64,000 bases of DNA from Knoellia koreensis. GTDB lineage: Bacteria; Actinomycetota; Actinomycetes; Actinomycetales; Dermatophilaceae. Below, piece after piece: positions 17,732 to 26,853 of this stretch. The notes beneath the pieces are model-generated. The model saw only the letters and a program-made list of their open reading frames with translations. It searched no databases and had not been told where the DNA came from. Numbering within the stretch: position 1 is the stretch's first letter; each line of letters opens with the position of its first letter. Both the position numbers and the translations under genes were made by a program. Location: positions 1-64,000 of the forward strand of contig NZ_JABEPQ010000003.1 in the NCBI RefSeq assembly GCF_013041615.1, in the 5' to 3' direction.

Positions 17732-20700
17732 GTGACGGTTTCGATGCGAGTGATGTCCGCAGGCGACGGCTACCAGTACCTCCTGCGCTCCGTTGCTACC
17801 GGCGACGGTGATCGGGTGCTCTCCACACCGTTGACGAGGTACTACACGGAGGAAGGAACACCACCGGGCCGATGGCTCGGATCAGCCGTCACCGCACTCG
17901 GCGGCGGAACGATCACCGTCGGTGACGAGGTTTCCGAGCTGCAGCTTCAACGTCTGATCGGGCAGGGCCGCGACCCGGTGACCGATCAGGCGCTCGGCAG
18001 TCCGTATCGGAAGTACCCGACGGTGACCGAGCGCATCGAACACCGCACGTCGAGGCTCGACGCTGACCTTCATGTGACCGAGCGTGCGGAAGCGGTCGCT
18101 GCAATCGCGGCTGAGGAGAATGCTCGTGGGGTGCGGAAGGCAGTTGCTGGGTTCGATTTCACGTTCTCGATTCCGAAGTCCGCGTCGGTGCTGTGGGCGG
18201 TGTCGGACGCGGGGACGCAATCGCTGATTGCGGAAGCGCATCAGGCGGCGGTTGCGGAGATGGTTGCGTTCATCGAGCGCGAGGTTGCTGCAACCCGCGT
18301 CGGCGCGGTAGGACGCAATGGGGCGGTTGCACAAGCCGATGTGTCTGGGGTGATCGCGACCGCGTTCGATCATTACGACTCACGGGCGGGTGACCCGCAT
18401 CTGCACACGCATGTGGTGATCTCGAACAAGGTGCAGACCGTCCACGACGGCAAATGGCGCTCCCTCGACGGCCGCCCCCTCCACGCCGCGACCGTCGCCC
18501 TCTCTGAACTTCACGAGGCCGTGTTCGCTGACCACCTCACCCGCGCCTTCGGCGTCGAGTGGGAGGCGCGCGACATGGGGCGTGACCGCAACCCTGCGTG
18601 GGCGATGACCACGGTGCCTGAGCGACTGGTGGCGGAGTTCTCATCGAGGTCCAGGCAGATTGACGAGGAGAAGAACCGGCTGATCGCCGAGTACGTTGCG
18701 CGTCACGGTCGGCAGCCGTCGCTGGCGACGGTCATCAAGTTGCGGGCGCAGGCGACGTTGGCGACCAGGCCGGAGAAGCAGGTCCGTTCTCTCGCGGACC
18801 TCACGAGTGAGTGGCGGGATCGTGCGTCGCACCTTCTCGGTGAAGACGCCACCCGCTGGGCCCGCACCGTCACCGCCAACGACACTCCGATGCTGTTACG
18901 CGCTGACGATGTGCCGTTGGATGTGATCGCTTCACTCGGGCGCAGCGTGGTGGAGGCGGTCGGTGAGAAGCGGTCGACCTGGCGGCGCTGGAACCTCACC
19001 GCCGAAGCCGCACGACAGACCATGCCGTACCGGTTCGCCACCATGCAGGATCGTGAAGCTGTCGTCGGGATGGTGGTCGATGCCGCCGAGCACGCTTCGA
19101 TCCAGCTCACCCCGCCCGAACTCGCGTCCAGCCCTGCCGTGTTCCGTCGGGCTGACGACAGCAGCAGATTCCGACCCGTCGCATCGACGGTCTACTCCTC
19201 GCCGGACATCCTCGCGGCGGAAGACCGGCTCCTCGAGCGCGCCCGCACCATGACCGCACCCACCGTGCCGGTTGAGGTGATCGAGAAGGTCACCCGTCGC
19301 CCGGACCGCGACGGCCGGCTCCTCTCCGACGACCAAACAGCCGCCCTCACCGGGGTCGCGATCTCTGGGCGGCCGGTCGATGTGTTGGTCGGCCCGGCCG
19401 GGGCGGGCAAGACGACGGCGATGCGCGCGTTACGCACGGCGTGGGAGCGGGATCACGGGCGCGGCAGCGTCATCGGGCTCGCGCCGTCCGCTGTCGCAGC
19501 GCAAGTCCTCGCCGATGATCTCGGTATTCGGACGGAGAACACCGCGAAGTGGTGGCAAGACCACCAAAACGCAGGCGCATCGTTCCGCAAAGGTCAGCTC
19601 GTGATCGTGGACGAAGCCTCTCTCGCAGGCACCCTCTCACTCGACCGGATCACCGAACACGCGGCGGAGGCGGGTGCGAAGGTGCTGTTGGTGGGTGACT
19701 GGGCGCAACTGCAATCCGTCACCGCAGGCGGCGCGTTCTCCCTCCTCGTCCACGACAGAAGCGACGCCCCCGAGTTGGTCGACGTGCACCGCTTCGTCAA
19801 TGACTGGGAGAAGACCGCCTCCCTCGACCTTCGCCACGGCCACACCGAGGCAATCGACACCTACGCCGCCCACGGCCGCATCACTGGTGGCGATACCGAG
19901 GGCATGATCGACGCCGCCTACACCGCCTGGCGCACCGACACCCTCGCCGGGGTTTCGACGGTGTTGATTACGGACTCGACCGAGTCCGTCCATGCTCTGA
20001 ACCAGCGCGCCCGCGCCGATCTCATCCTCGACGGCACCGTGAACGCTCGCCGCGAAGTCGCCCTCCAAGGCGACGCCCGAGCAGGGGTCGGGGACACGAT
20101 CATCACCAGGAAGAACGACCGCCGCCTCCACACCCCGCGGGGCTGGGTACGCAACGGGGACCGCTGGACTGTCACTGACGTCCGTGATGACGGATCACTC
20201 GCTGCCCGTCGCGCGAACAGACGCGGCACGGTCATCCTCCCGGCCGACTATGTCTCCGATCACGTTGATCTGGGATACGCAGTGACGGCGCATAGGGCAC
20301 AGGGCATCACCACGGACACCTCTCATGTTCTTGTTGATCCGTCTACGACGAGGGAGAACCTGTACGTTGCGATGACCCGCGGCAGGCAGTCGAACCTCGT
20401 CTACGTCGCGACCGATCACCCCGACGGCAACCACACCACCGCACACCCGGCGGATGATCCGGATGCGACCGCGCGGAGCGTCCTCTACGGAGTCCTGCAG
20501 CACGTCGGCGCCGAGCTCTCCGCGCACGAGACCATCACCGCCGAACAAGAAGCCTGGGGGTCGGTGAGTCAACTCGCGGCCGAGTACGAGACGATCGCGC
20601 AAGCCGCACAACACGACCGCTTCGCCACCCTCATCCGCGAATCCGGCCTCACCCCAGAGGAAGCAGAAGACACCATCCACTCCGACGCATTCGGAGCCCT

Positions 20701-21280
20701 CACCGCCGAACTCCGCCGGGCAGAAGCGAACCGCCACAACATCGACGGCCTCATGCCGCGCCTGGTCGCGGCGCGCGGATTCGGCGACGCCGACGACATC
20801 GCCTCCGTCATTCACCACCGCCTCGCCCGCGCCACCGAGAGGCCGGCTGGTTCTGGGCGCACGCGCAAGGCAGCCCGTCTGATCGCCGGCCTCATTCCCG
20901 AAGCAACCGGACCCATGTCCGCCGAGATGCGGAAGGCCCTCACGGAGCGGCGAGAGCTGATCCAGCAACGTGCCGAAGCCGTCCTCGACCAGGCGATCGC
21001 CGGGCGGCAGGAATGGGTGCTCGCGCTCGGAGGCGCACCGGCAGAGACGAGAGCCGCGGCAGCGTGGAAACGGCAAGCGCGAACCGTCGCCGCGTATCGC
21101 GACCGTTACGGCATCACCACGCGCACTCCGCTCGGTCCGGCACCCGATAGCGATGCGCAGAAGATCGACGCGGCACGAGTGAAAGCCGCGCTTGCGAGGC
21201 TCCGCGACTTCGCCAGCGTCGAGGGCAGCGATGATCTTTCACGGACAGCACGGCGTGAGGGTGCGAGCCGGGGCCTGTGA
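17732..21280 (+). CDS. MobF-family (TrwC/TraA-like) conjugative relaxase-helicase
   Basis: About 1182 residues. The N-terminal relaxase nicks the transfer origin and stays bound through Tyr; LTRYYTEEGTPPGRWLG carries the paired Tyr (37-38), and HYDSRAGDPHLHTHVV (near 210-225) is the three-His metal motif. The second half is a RecD-type helicase: Walker A GPAGAGKTT near 553, VIVDEAS near 625, and TAHRAQGITTD...YVAMTRGR as motif VI. The GTG start was chosen because the protein then opens VTVSMRVMSAGDGYQYL, like family members, and GGAGAGG lies about ten bases upstream; the 77 residues before it are low-complexity. No coupling protein or type IV secretion gene is in the window, so the element is mobilisable or only partly seen. 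Confidence 0.93.
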   Translation: MTVSMRVMSAGDGYQYLLRSVATGDGDRVLSTPLTRYYTEEGTPPGRWLGSAVTALGGGTITVGDEVSELQLQRLIGQGRDPVTDQALGSPYRKYPTVTERIEHRTSRLDADLHVTERAEAVAAIAAEENARGVRKAVAGFDFTFSIPKSASVLWAVSDAGTQSLIAEAHQAAVAEMVAFIEREVAATRVGAVGRNGAVAQADVSGVIATAFDHYDSRAGDPHLHTHVVISNKVQTVHDGKWRSLDGRPLHAATVALSELHEAVFADHLTRAFGVEWEARDMGRDRNPAWAMTTVPERLVAEFSSRSRQIDEEKNRLIAEYVARHGRQPSLATVIKLRAQATLATRPEKQVRSLADLTSEWRDRASHLLGEDATRWARTVTANDTPMLLRADDVPLDVIASLGRSVVEAVGEKRSTWRRWNLTAEAARQTMPYRFATMQDREAVVGMVVDAAEHASIQLTPPELASSPAVFRRADDSSRFRPVASTVYSSPDILAAEDRLLERARTMTAPTVPVEVIEKVTRRPDRDGRLLSDDQTAALTGVAISGRPVDVLVGPAGAGKTTAMRALRTAWERDHGRGSVIGLAPSAVAAQVLADDLGIRTENTAKWWQDHQNAGASFRKGQLVIVDEASLAGTLSLDRITEHAAEAGAKVLLVGDWAQLQSVTAGGAFSLLVHDRSDAPELVDVHRFVNDWEKTASLDLRHGHTEAIDTYAAHGRITGGDTEGMIDAAYTAWRTDTLAGVSTVLITDSTESVHALNQRARADLILDGTVNARREVALQGDARAGVGDTIITRKNDRRLHTPRGWVRNGDRWTVTDVRDDGSLAARRANRRGTVILPADYVSDHVDLGYAVTAHRAQGITTDTSHVLVDPSTTRENLYVAMTRGRQSNLVYVATDHPDGNHTTAHPADDPDATARSVLYGVLQHVGAELSAHETITAEQEAWGSVSQLAAEYETIAQAAQHDRFATLIRESGLTPEEAEDTIHSDAFGALTAELRRAEANRHNIDGLMPRLVAARGFGDADDIASVIHHRLARATERPAGSGRTRKAARLIAGLIPEATGPMSAEMRKALTERRELIQQRAEAVLDQAIAGRQEWVLALGGAPAETRAAAAWKRQARTVAAYRDRYGITTRTPLGPAPDSDAQKIDAARVKAALARLRDFASVEGSDDLSRTARREGASRGL

Positions 21281-21432
21281 CCGGGTGGCCTTCCGAATGT
21301 CGCCGGTGCGTCGTACCCTTGAAAGTGAGGCGGATTTCTCCTTGATATGACGCTCCTCGGGGCAGGCCGCAAGGCCACTCACACACGCACCGCCTCCGAC
21401 ACTCTGTCGTGCATGTGAGAGGAAACCCCGTC

Positions 21433-21789
21433 ATGATCCGCCAGCTCTGGACTCTCAGCGTCCACACCCGCGCATTCCTGCGCCGCTACATGCCCACCAA
21501 CATCCTCCTCGACGCCATCCGCACCCGCCGAGGACTCAAATGGGGCGTACCCGCGATGCTCCTCGCCGTGCCCTACCTCCTCGCCGCGAGCACACTCACC
21601 ACCCTCATCGCAGACGGCGGACCCGGATGGCTCAACCTCCTCGTCCTCCTCTGCCTGTGGAACACGATGAAGTTCATCATCATGGGACCTGTCAGCGTGT
21701 TCCTGCTCATTCGAATCCGCGCGAGTGAGGCCGTTGCCCTCCACGCGCAACGGCGATCTGCGACCGAGCTCGCCAAGCAGGCTGCTTGA
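21433..21789 (+). CDS. Small two-span membrane protein next to the relaxase
   Basis: 118 residues. A basic N-terminus (RAFLRRYMPTNILLDAIRTRRG) leads into two helices: VPAMLLAVPYLLAASTLTTLI, then LNLLVLLCLWNTMKFIIMGPVSVFLLIRI. GAGAGG lies about ten bases before the ATG. It follows the relaxase by 150 bases on the same strand, so it may be cotranscribed and act in transfer or mating-pair contact. I do not recognise a named family. Confidence 0.65.
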   Translation: MIRQLWTLSVHTRAFLRRYMPTNILLDAIRTRRGLKWGVPAMLLAVPYLLAASTLTTLIADGGPGWLNLLVLLCLWNTMKFIIMGPVSVFLLIRIRASEAVALHAQRRSATELAKQAA

Positions 21790-21924
21790 ACGACCGTTCA
21801 GGTCAAGCGCGGCCCCGTTCACATCATCAGGGAGTTCCGCAGAGATTCATGCACCGCAATGGGCGGCGGCGATGCGCGATATCTGGTGAATCTCCACGCA
21901 AAGTGGCCTGCGCAGCAGCCATGC

Positions 21925-24441
21925 TTATCCTTCGGGCTGGACCGTGACTCTGGAACGGACCTGAGCTCGCACCTGGCTATAAACGTCGACGTTGAGTGCA
22001 GGTGCGACCCAGAGGGAGAGCGCGACGGCGAAGTCAACTCTCTCGCCGAGTAGTCCGCCGGCCTGCTCGTAGCATTTGACCCGCACCTTCATGTTTGATC
22101 CTTGCCCGGATGCGAAAGTGCTCTGCAACTCCCACGACTGACGTTGCAGGGTTGTCGCTCCACGCGTAGTGGCGTCTGAGCTGAGTCCAGTTGGTGTTCC
22201 GAGCCTCGGAATGGCGCCCTCAGGCTTGACGAAAGACAACGCAGCTTTTCGGTATTGCCGATGCCGCCAGTTGACAGGAGTGAGCCAAGCGAGGGTCGCT
22301 TCGATACGTTTGGTCTCGCGTACGTTGAGGCCATCGGGCAGTGGGAAGAGCAGTTCCTGTTCCTCGTTCGCGCCGATCGACCCGATGAAGAGCACGACTG
22401 CCTCGTTCGAGGCGCAGCCGTCCGCGTAGTCGCGTGTCGCCGCGCCGTTCCCGAAGGCGTTTTCACCAGGGATCGGATCGTGTTCCGAGTGGTCCGGGGA
22501 TGCTGCTCCGTGCACCAGAAGTGCTTTGATCGCAGACGCTCGTTGTCTTGTGGTGATGGGCAACCCGGCGGTGATGTCGGAGACCACGTCGTGGAGGCGC
22601 GCTGCTCTTCTGGCGACGAGTGCCGCGGCCGGGCTCGTGCCGGAGATGTGTGTTTCTTGGAACTGGCTCGGGGTTGCAACCCGGATACCTGGTCCGAGCG
22701 CCGAGATACCAGCGAATGAGATCGTTTCCTGCGCGGTGATGCCGTCCCTGAAGAACACGCGGCCACCGTTGGCTGCGAGGTCTGGTTTAACGCTTCGACG
22801 GTATCCACTGCCAGTCGGAGATATGGGGCTGATGGCCGGAAGCCCATCAGTGGGATCGACGGCATATCCCTGCGGATCGACTGTCGATGCGTCGCCATGA
22901 ATCGCGCCGACGCTGATCGCGTTCACCGATTCAGCGGGGGCAAGGAGTCGTCGCTTATGCTGCTGACGGGCGATCGCATCGAGGGTCGCCCGTCGTCGGT
23001 CATCGCCTTGGAGACCAGCGATCTCGGTAGAGGACGCCGGGCTGAGAACGAGGCTCTGGTGATTGCCCGCTGAGACGATGATGAGCACGCCGTATTGATA
23101 GCTGAGCCAGTCGATGATGCGTGCCCAAGACGACAGGATGGTTTCGAACGGTGAGGCCGGGTCACCCACCGAGATGTTGACGATCGCGATCGTCTCGCCC
23201 GCTGCTGGCTGCGCGTCTGTCCCGTCGAACAGTTCCCGGAACGCGCGCCACATGAGATCCGGCACGAGTTCCTCGGCCGGGAGCTCTTCGATTCTGTTCT
23301 CAGTATCGTCGGCAGGGGTCAGGATCGGGCGGACGAGTACCGGTCGTGCCGCGGGGGCCTCGTCGAGGCCGCGGTCTCCCCAGACGGCCACTGACGACAT
23401 CCAGGTGCCGTGCCGGAGTTCATCCACGGTTGCCTTTTCGAGCAGGTCGTCGGGATCGTAAACCTCCACGCGTCCACGCAGCAGCGGGTGGTTCGCGGCA
23501 GGGACTCCATCAAGCATGCAGAGAACCGGATCGCCCGTGGGCAGGTCACTATCGATCTGTCCTTGTGTTTCGGTGGGCGGGCTAACGACGGGGAGGGCTT
23601 GTCCTGACACGCGTAGATACATGACGTTCGCGGAACGGACGACACGAACCGCATCGTGGTTCCCAGACGCCAGATCGCGCAGTACCTGATTCGGCACGGT
23701 GCACTTGAGTCCGTGATAGCCGATCTGGTCAATGATCGCCGATGCAGTGACACGACCACCGGCCTGTTCGACCAGAGCGATTACCTCCTGCTGACTCTGT
23801 CGCCTCTTCTGATCGCTCCGGCGATACCACAACTCGATCTCGATGCTCTGTGGGCGGTCATCAATGTGCCCGGCGAAGTACTCGTCCCAGTCGATGGCCC
23901 GCAGACGATCTTGCGGCCCCCACGGTCGGAGGTCCTTCAAGTGGGCGAAGAGGTCCCGAAGTTTCGAGTATCCGTAAGGAAGACCTTCCGTAACTCTCCA
24001 CATACGCCAGAGCGAAAGCAGATTGTCGAACGCCGTCTGGTTCGCGCACACGGCATGCAGGCAGGACCCGATGTACGGGTTCCGTGGTTCCTCGCTAACG
24101 AGCTCGAACTCATCGGTGGGCGCGATCGCGCTCTCAGCCTCGATGAGGATTTCGATACCAAGGTTGGTGGCTACAGCGGACAAATCGATCTGCTCATCGA
24201 GTGCTTCGAAAACAAGCACGAGCTGAGGGTCAGCAGCATGGATCGAATTCGAAATCTGAACCTGATCGCCGATCGCGGCTATCGCCTCATCAAAACGTGC
24301 ATCGATCCGCCGCGAACGTTCCTCCGGATCGGTGAACCGAGCTCGTCCACCCCCACCACGCCGCCCTGGAATCGTGCGCGGCGAGGTAACTCGTCCCAGA
24401 ATGACGGGCCGCTCCGTTGAGGCCCGATCCTCCGGAGGCAC
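21925..24441 (-). CDS. ietS: Subtilisin-like serine protease, IetS-type defence effector
   Basis: 838 residues. The S8 domain spans about residues 300-640: Asp in VLCMLDGVP (near 310), His in RHGTWMSS (near 343), the oxyanion Asn in VSAGNH (near 458) and Ser in ISGTSPAAALVARR (near 601). There is no signal peptide, so it is a cytoplasmic protease, unlike secreted subtilisins. About 300 N-terminal residues and 200 C-terminal residues are unassigned and may sense or bind the partner. Its GTG start shares one base with the AAA ATPase stop. An AAA ATPase plus a cytoplasmic subtilase is the composition of IetAS, first described as a plasmid-stability locus of Agrobacterium and later shown to protect against phage. 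Family assignment is inference from domain pair and order. Confidence 0.82.
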   Translation of the reverse strand: MPPEDRASTERPVILGRVTSPRTIPGRRGGGGRARFTDPEERSRRIDARFDEAIAAIGDQVQISNSIHAADPQLVLVFEALDEQIDLSAVATNLGIEILIEAESAIAPTDEFELVSEEPRNPYIGSCLHAVCANQTAFDNLLSLWRMWRVTEGLPYGYSKLRDLFAHLKDLRPWGPQDRLRAIDWDEYFAGHIDDRPQSIEIELWYRRSDQKRRQSQQEVIALVEQAGGRVTASAIIDQIGYHGLKCTVPNQVLRDLASGNHDAVRVVRSANVMYLRVSGQALPVVSPPTETQGQIDSDLPTGDPVLCMLDGVPAANHPLLRGRVEVYDPDDLLEKATVDELRHGTWMSSVAVWGDRGLDEAPAARPVLVRPILTPADDTENRIEELPAEELVPDLMWRAFRELFDGTDAQPAAGETIAIVNISVGDPASPFETILSSWARIIDWLSYQYGVLIIVSAGNHQSLVLSPASSTEIAGLQGDDRRRATLDAIARQQHKRRLLAPAESVNAISVGAIHGDASTVDPQGYAVDPTDGLPAISPISPTGSGYRRSVKPDLAANGGRVFFRDGITAQETISFAGISALGPGIRVATPSQFQETHISGTSPAAALVARRAARLHDVVSDITAGLPITTRQRASAIKALLVHGAASPDHSEHDPIPGENAFGNGAATRDYADGCASNEAVVLFIGSIGANEEQELLFPLPDGLNVRETKRIEATLAWLTPVNWRHRQYRKAALSFVKPEGAIPRLGTPTGLSSDATTRGATTLQRQSWELQSTFASGQGSNMKVRVKCYEQAGGLLGERVDFAVALSLWVAPALNVDVYSQVRAQVRSRVTVQPEG

Positions 24442-25418
24442 TACTCCTCGCTAACGTGGGCGCGACTGGACCACTGCTTGAGTAACTGCTGCACGACCGT
24501 CGTCGCGTCGGGCTCCGGCCCCGAGAGGATAGAGCGCCTCTGAACGTCCAGGGCAAACTCTTCGAGCTCAGCAAAGCTGACCCGGCCGAGACGGTCGGCA
24601 ATCGTCCGCGGAGAGAGCCCCAGGGGCACTCCGCTCCGAGCCGACCATGCTTGCAGCCACTCGATTTTTCCAGCTCGTGTGGGGTTCGGCAGGTCGAGTC
24701 GAAGTTGCATGCGCCGCCAGACCGCACGATCCAGAAGCTCGGCATGATTGGTGGCTGCAATGACGATGACGTGACTCGGAAGCCTGTCCACTTGCAGCAG
24801 CAATGAACTCACGACCCGCTTGATCTCACCGGTCTCGTGAGTGTCGCCACGTTCTTTGGCGACAACGTCGAACTCATCGAAGAAGAGCACGCACGGCCTG
24901 ACCCTAACCGCGTCGAACAACGCCTCCATGCGGGACGCGGTCTCACCGAGGAAACTGCCGATCAGACCTTCATAGCGAACGCTCAACAAGGGAACGGCTA
25001 ACTCAGTCGCGACCGCCTCAGCGAGTGAGGTCTTACCGCCGCCGGGCGGCCCGACGAACAGGAGGCGATGACGAGGCTCGACACCGTGACTGCGCAGGAG
25101 ATCACGGCGGTGATGCTCTTCAATGAGCTGACTGACTGCTTGGCGGGCCTCGATGGGAAGAACCAACTCCGACAGTCGCCGCTCGGGCTCCTGCTCGTAG
25201 AACAGCCCACGAACAGCGTCATTCCGCGCGAGCGAGGTGACGTTGGCAGCCGGGGTGGACCGCCGCGTGCGCAACGCGTCCGTCAGTTGCGAAGCAAGCA
25301 CATTGTGCTTCTTGTTCTCTTCCTCAGCGATGATAGCCTCGGCCGCACGCCGGAAGGCGAGGTCATCACCTCCGGCGCCCGACTGAACGAGAGCCAAGAG
25401 CAGGTCTCCACGTGCCAT
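24441..25418 (-). CDS. ietA: AAA+ ATPase, IetA-type partner of the subtilase
   Basis: 325 residues. Walker A GPPGGGKTS (123-131) and Walker B LFFDEFD (178-184) sit in a classic AAA module with sensor ATNHAELLDRAVWRRMQ and a C-terminal lid. The N-terminal 110 residues are helical (AAEAIIAEEENKKHN). It is upstream of and translationally coupled to the protease gene. In IetAS systems the ATPase is thought to control the protease, which is harmful alone; that mechanism is not shown here. The two genes are less GC-rich than the flanking relaxase and catabolic genes, which fits horizontal transfer. Confidence 0.82.
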   Translation of the reverse strand: MARGDLLLALVQSGAGGDDLAFRRAAEAIIAEEENKKHNVLASQLTDALRTRRSTPAANVTSLARNDAVRGLFYEQEPERRLSELVLPIEARQAVSQLIEEHHRRDLLRSHGVEPRHRLLFVGPPGGGKTSLAEAVATELAVPLLSVRYEGLIGSFLGETASRMEALFDAVRVRPCVLFFDEFDVVAKERGDTHETGEIKRVVSSLLLQVDRLPSHVIVIAATNHAELLDRAVWRRMQLRLDLPNPTRAGKIEWLQAWSARSGVPLGLSPRTIADRLGRVSFAELEEFALDVQRRSILSGPEPDATTVVQQLLKQWSSRAHVSEE

Positions 25419-25697
25419 GCCTCACTCTCCTCTGCGTTCGTTCAGTCGACATCCCTCCTCTATCGTACCGAGTAGCCATTGGTGACCGTCCGTGTGCCGC
25501 GCCGTCGACGGGTATCTATCGCCCTGGACGGTCGTTGCTGCGAGCGCGGTGATCTTCAGGCTCGGTCCTGCATTGTTCGTTCCAGACCGTTCCGAGCCGA
25601 CCAACTGGAGGCAACCCTCACGCTCGGTTTCGCCCTCACATCCATCCCTGCCATGGCTTGAGTCGCTACACGCAACCCTCGCGCTACACCTGCCGTT

Positions 25698-26192
25698 CTA
25701 CTTCGTGTTCGCGTGAGCCGGCCGGCGACCTTGCGGACGCAGAATGCCACCTTCCTGGACCACAGCATTGCGAACCGTCTTGTCATCAACACCAAGCCTC
25801 TCGGCGACCTCTTTCAGGGTGAGCCCATCCGCATAAAGAGCAGCTGCGCGGACACGGTCAGCCCCACTGAGACCAGGAGTCCGCAGAGCGCCACCAGACC
25901 CAAGCACGAACTTCGGGATCGTGCCGCGATGAACTCCGTACTTTGCGGCTATCGAGCGAACGGGTATCCCAGCCTCGTAGTCGGCGACGAGTTCGGCCCG
26001 CCGCCCAGCGGTCAGTCGTGTTTGAGACTTTGCCGGATTTTTCGCGACCGGGCCCCGGGCATCGCGTCGTTTTGAGGTTCGGCTACGAGATTCGTGCCCC
26101 TCAGCTCCCCTCAGAACACGGTGGATCAAGGATTTCAGCGCCGGGCGCTTGTTTGAGAATCGCTTGGGAAGGTCCACCACACGTTTGCGCAT
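25698..26192 (-). CDS. Tandem helix-turn-helix protein (recombinase-like DNA-binding tail)
   Basis: 164 residues with two similar HTH units: TAGRRAELVADYEAGIPVRS...YGVHRGTI (about 60-95), and ADRVRAAALYADGLTLKEVA..LGVDDKTV (about 108-145), ending ILRPQGRRP. Both match the Hin/resolvase-type DNA-binding helix pairs seen at the end of serine recombinases. The first 55 residues are very basic and carry no catalytic serine domain. It could be a free-standing regulator of the mobile element or the surviving tail of a recombinase. It ends about 280 bases before the IetA start, with no gene between. Confidence 0.65.
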   Translation of the reverse strand: MRKRVVDLPKRFSNKRPALKSLIHRVLRGAEGHESRSRTSKRRDARGPVAKNPAKSQTRLTAGRRAELVADYEAGIPVRSIAAKYGVHRGTIPKFVLGSGGALRTPGLSGADRVRAAALYADGLTLKEVAERLGVDDKTVRNAVVQEGGILRPQGRRPAHANTK

Positions 26193-26364
26193 GTGGGCGC
26201 TCCATTCCCACCCTGTGGCACGACCTCGGAGCCTCGAAAATCAACGCGGAGTGATATGCCACAAATGGGCCACACGCGTCCAGCGGCCAATCACAGCACA
26301 GCACACAAACGCGCCGCAGGAAGGCGCGAGCTCGCCAAGCGAACGCGTGCTCGTGTTCGCGGAC

Positions 26365-26853
26365 CTACTCGCTCCTTGAACTCGCATCTCGCGACCTGAC
26401 CAGCGAGTCGACGTGGAGCTCTAGCACCGGGCGGCCGTGCTGGTTGCGCAGTCCGCCGGCGATGGTCACGAGGCATCGCCCGGCCCCCGCCAGCTCCCTG
26501 GACTGGATGGTGACGGTGCAAGTGAGCACGTCACCGGCGCGAACGGGGCGTAGGAAGCGCATGCCGTGGATCTCCTTGCCGGCCACGACGTCGTACCGCT
26601 GGTACATACCGGTCGCTGCGAGCCTTTGGAAGATCGAGGCCGTGTGCAGGCCGCTGGCGATCAGTCCGCCGAAGTCGCTGTGCGCGGCGAGGTCGGGGTC
26701 GACGTGAAAGTACTGCGGGTCCCAGGCCGAGGCGAACTCGACGATCTCGTCCTCCGTGACCTGGTAGGAGCCGCATTCGATCTCCTGCCCGACGGGCATG
26801 TCTTCGGCGGGCAGGAGCAGCGGTGCGGCTTGTTGGACGTGGGGGCGGGTCAT
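26365..26853 (-). CDS. MaoC-like dehydratase
   Basis: 162 residues of hot-dog fold. The hydratase signature is FASAWDPQYFHVDPDLA (Asp and His catalytic positions), followed by GGLIASGLHTASIFQRL. Probably hydrates an enoyl-CoA in the pathway. Its ATG overlaps the stop of the acyl-CoA dehydrogenase gene by four bases; it is the last gene of the long leftward cassette. Reading frames open further upstream, but the overlap decides the start. Confidence 0.88.
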   Translation of the reverse strand: MTRPHVQQAAPLLLPAEDMPVGQEIECGSYQVTEDEIVEFASAWDPQYFHVDPDLAAHSDFGGLIASGLHTASIFQRLAATGMYQRYDVVAGKEIHGMRFLRPVRAGDVLTCTVTIQSRELAGAGRCLVTIAGGLRNQHGRPVLELHVDSLVRSRDASSRSE

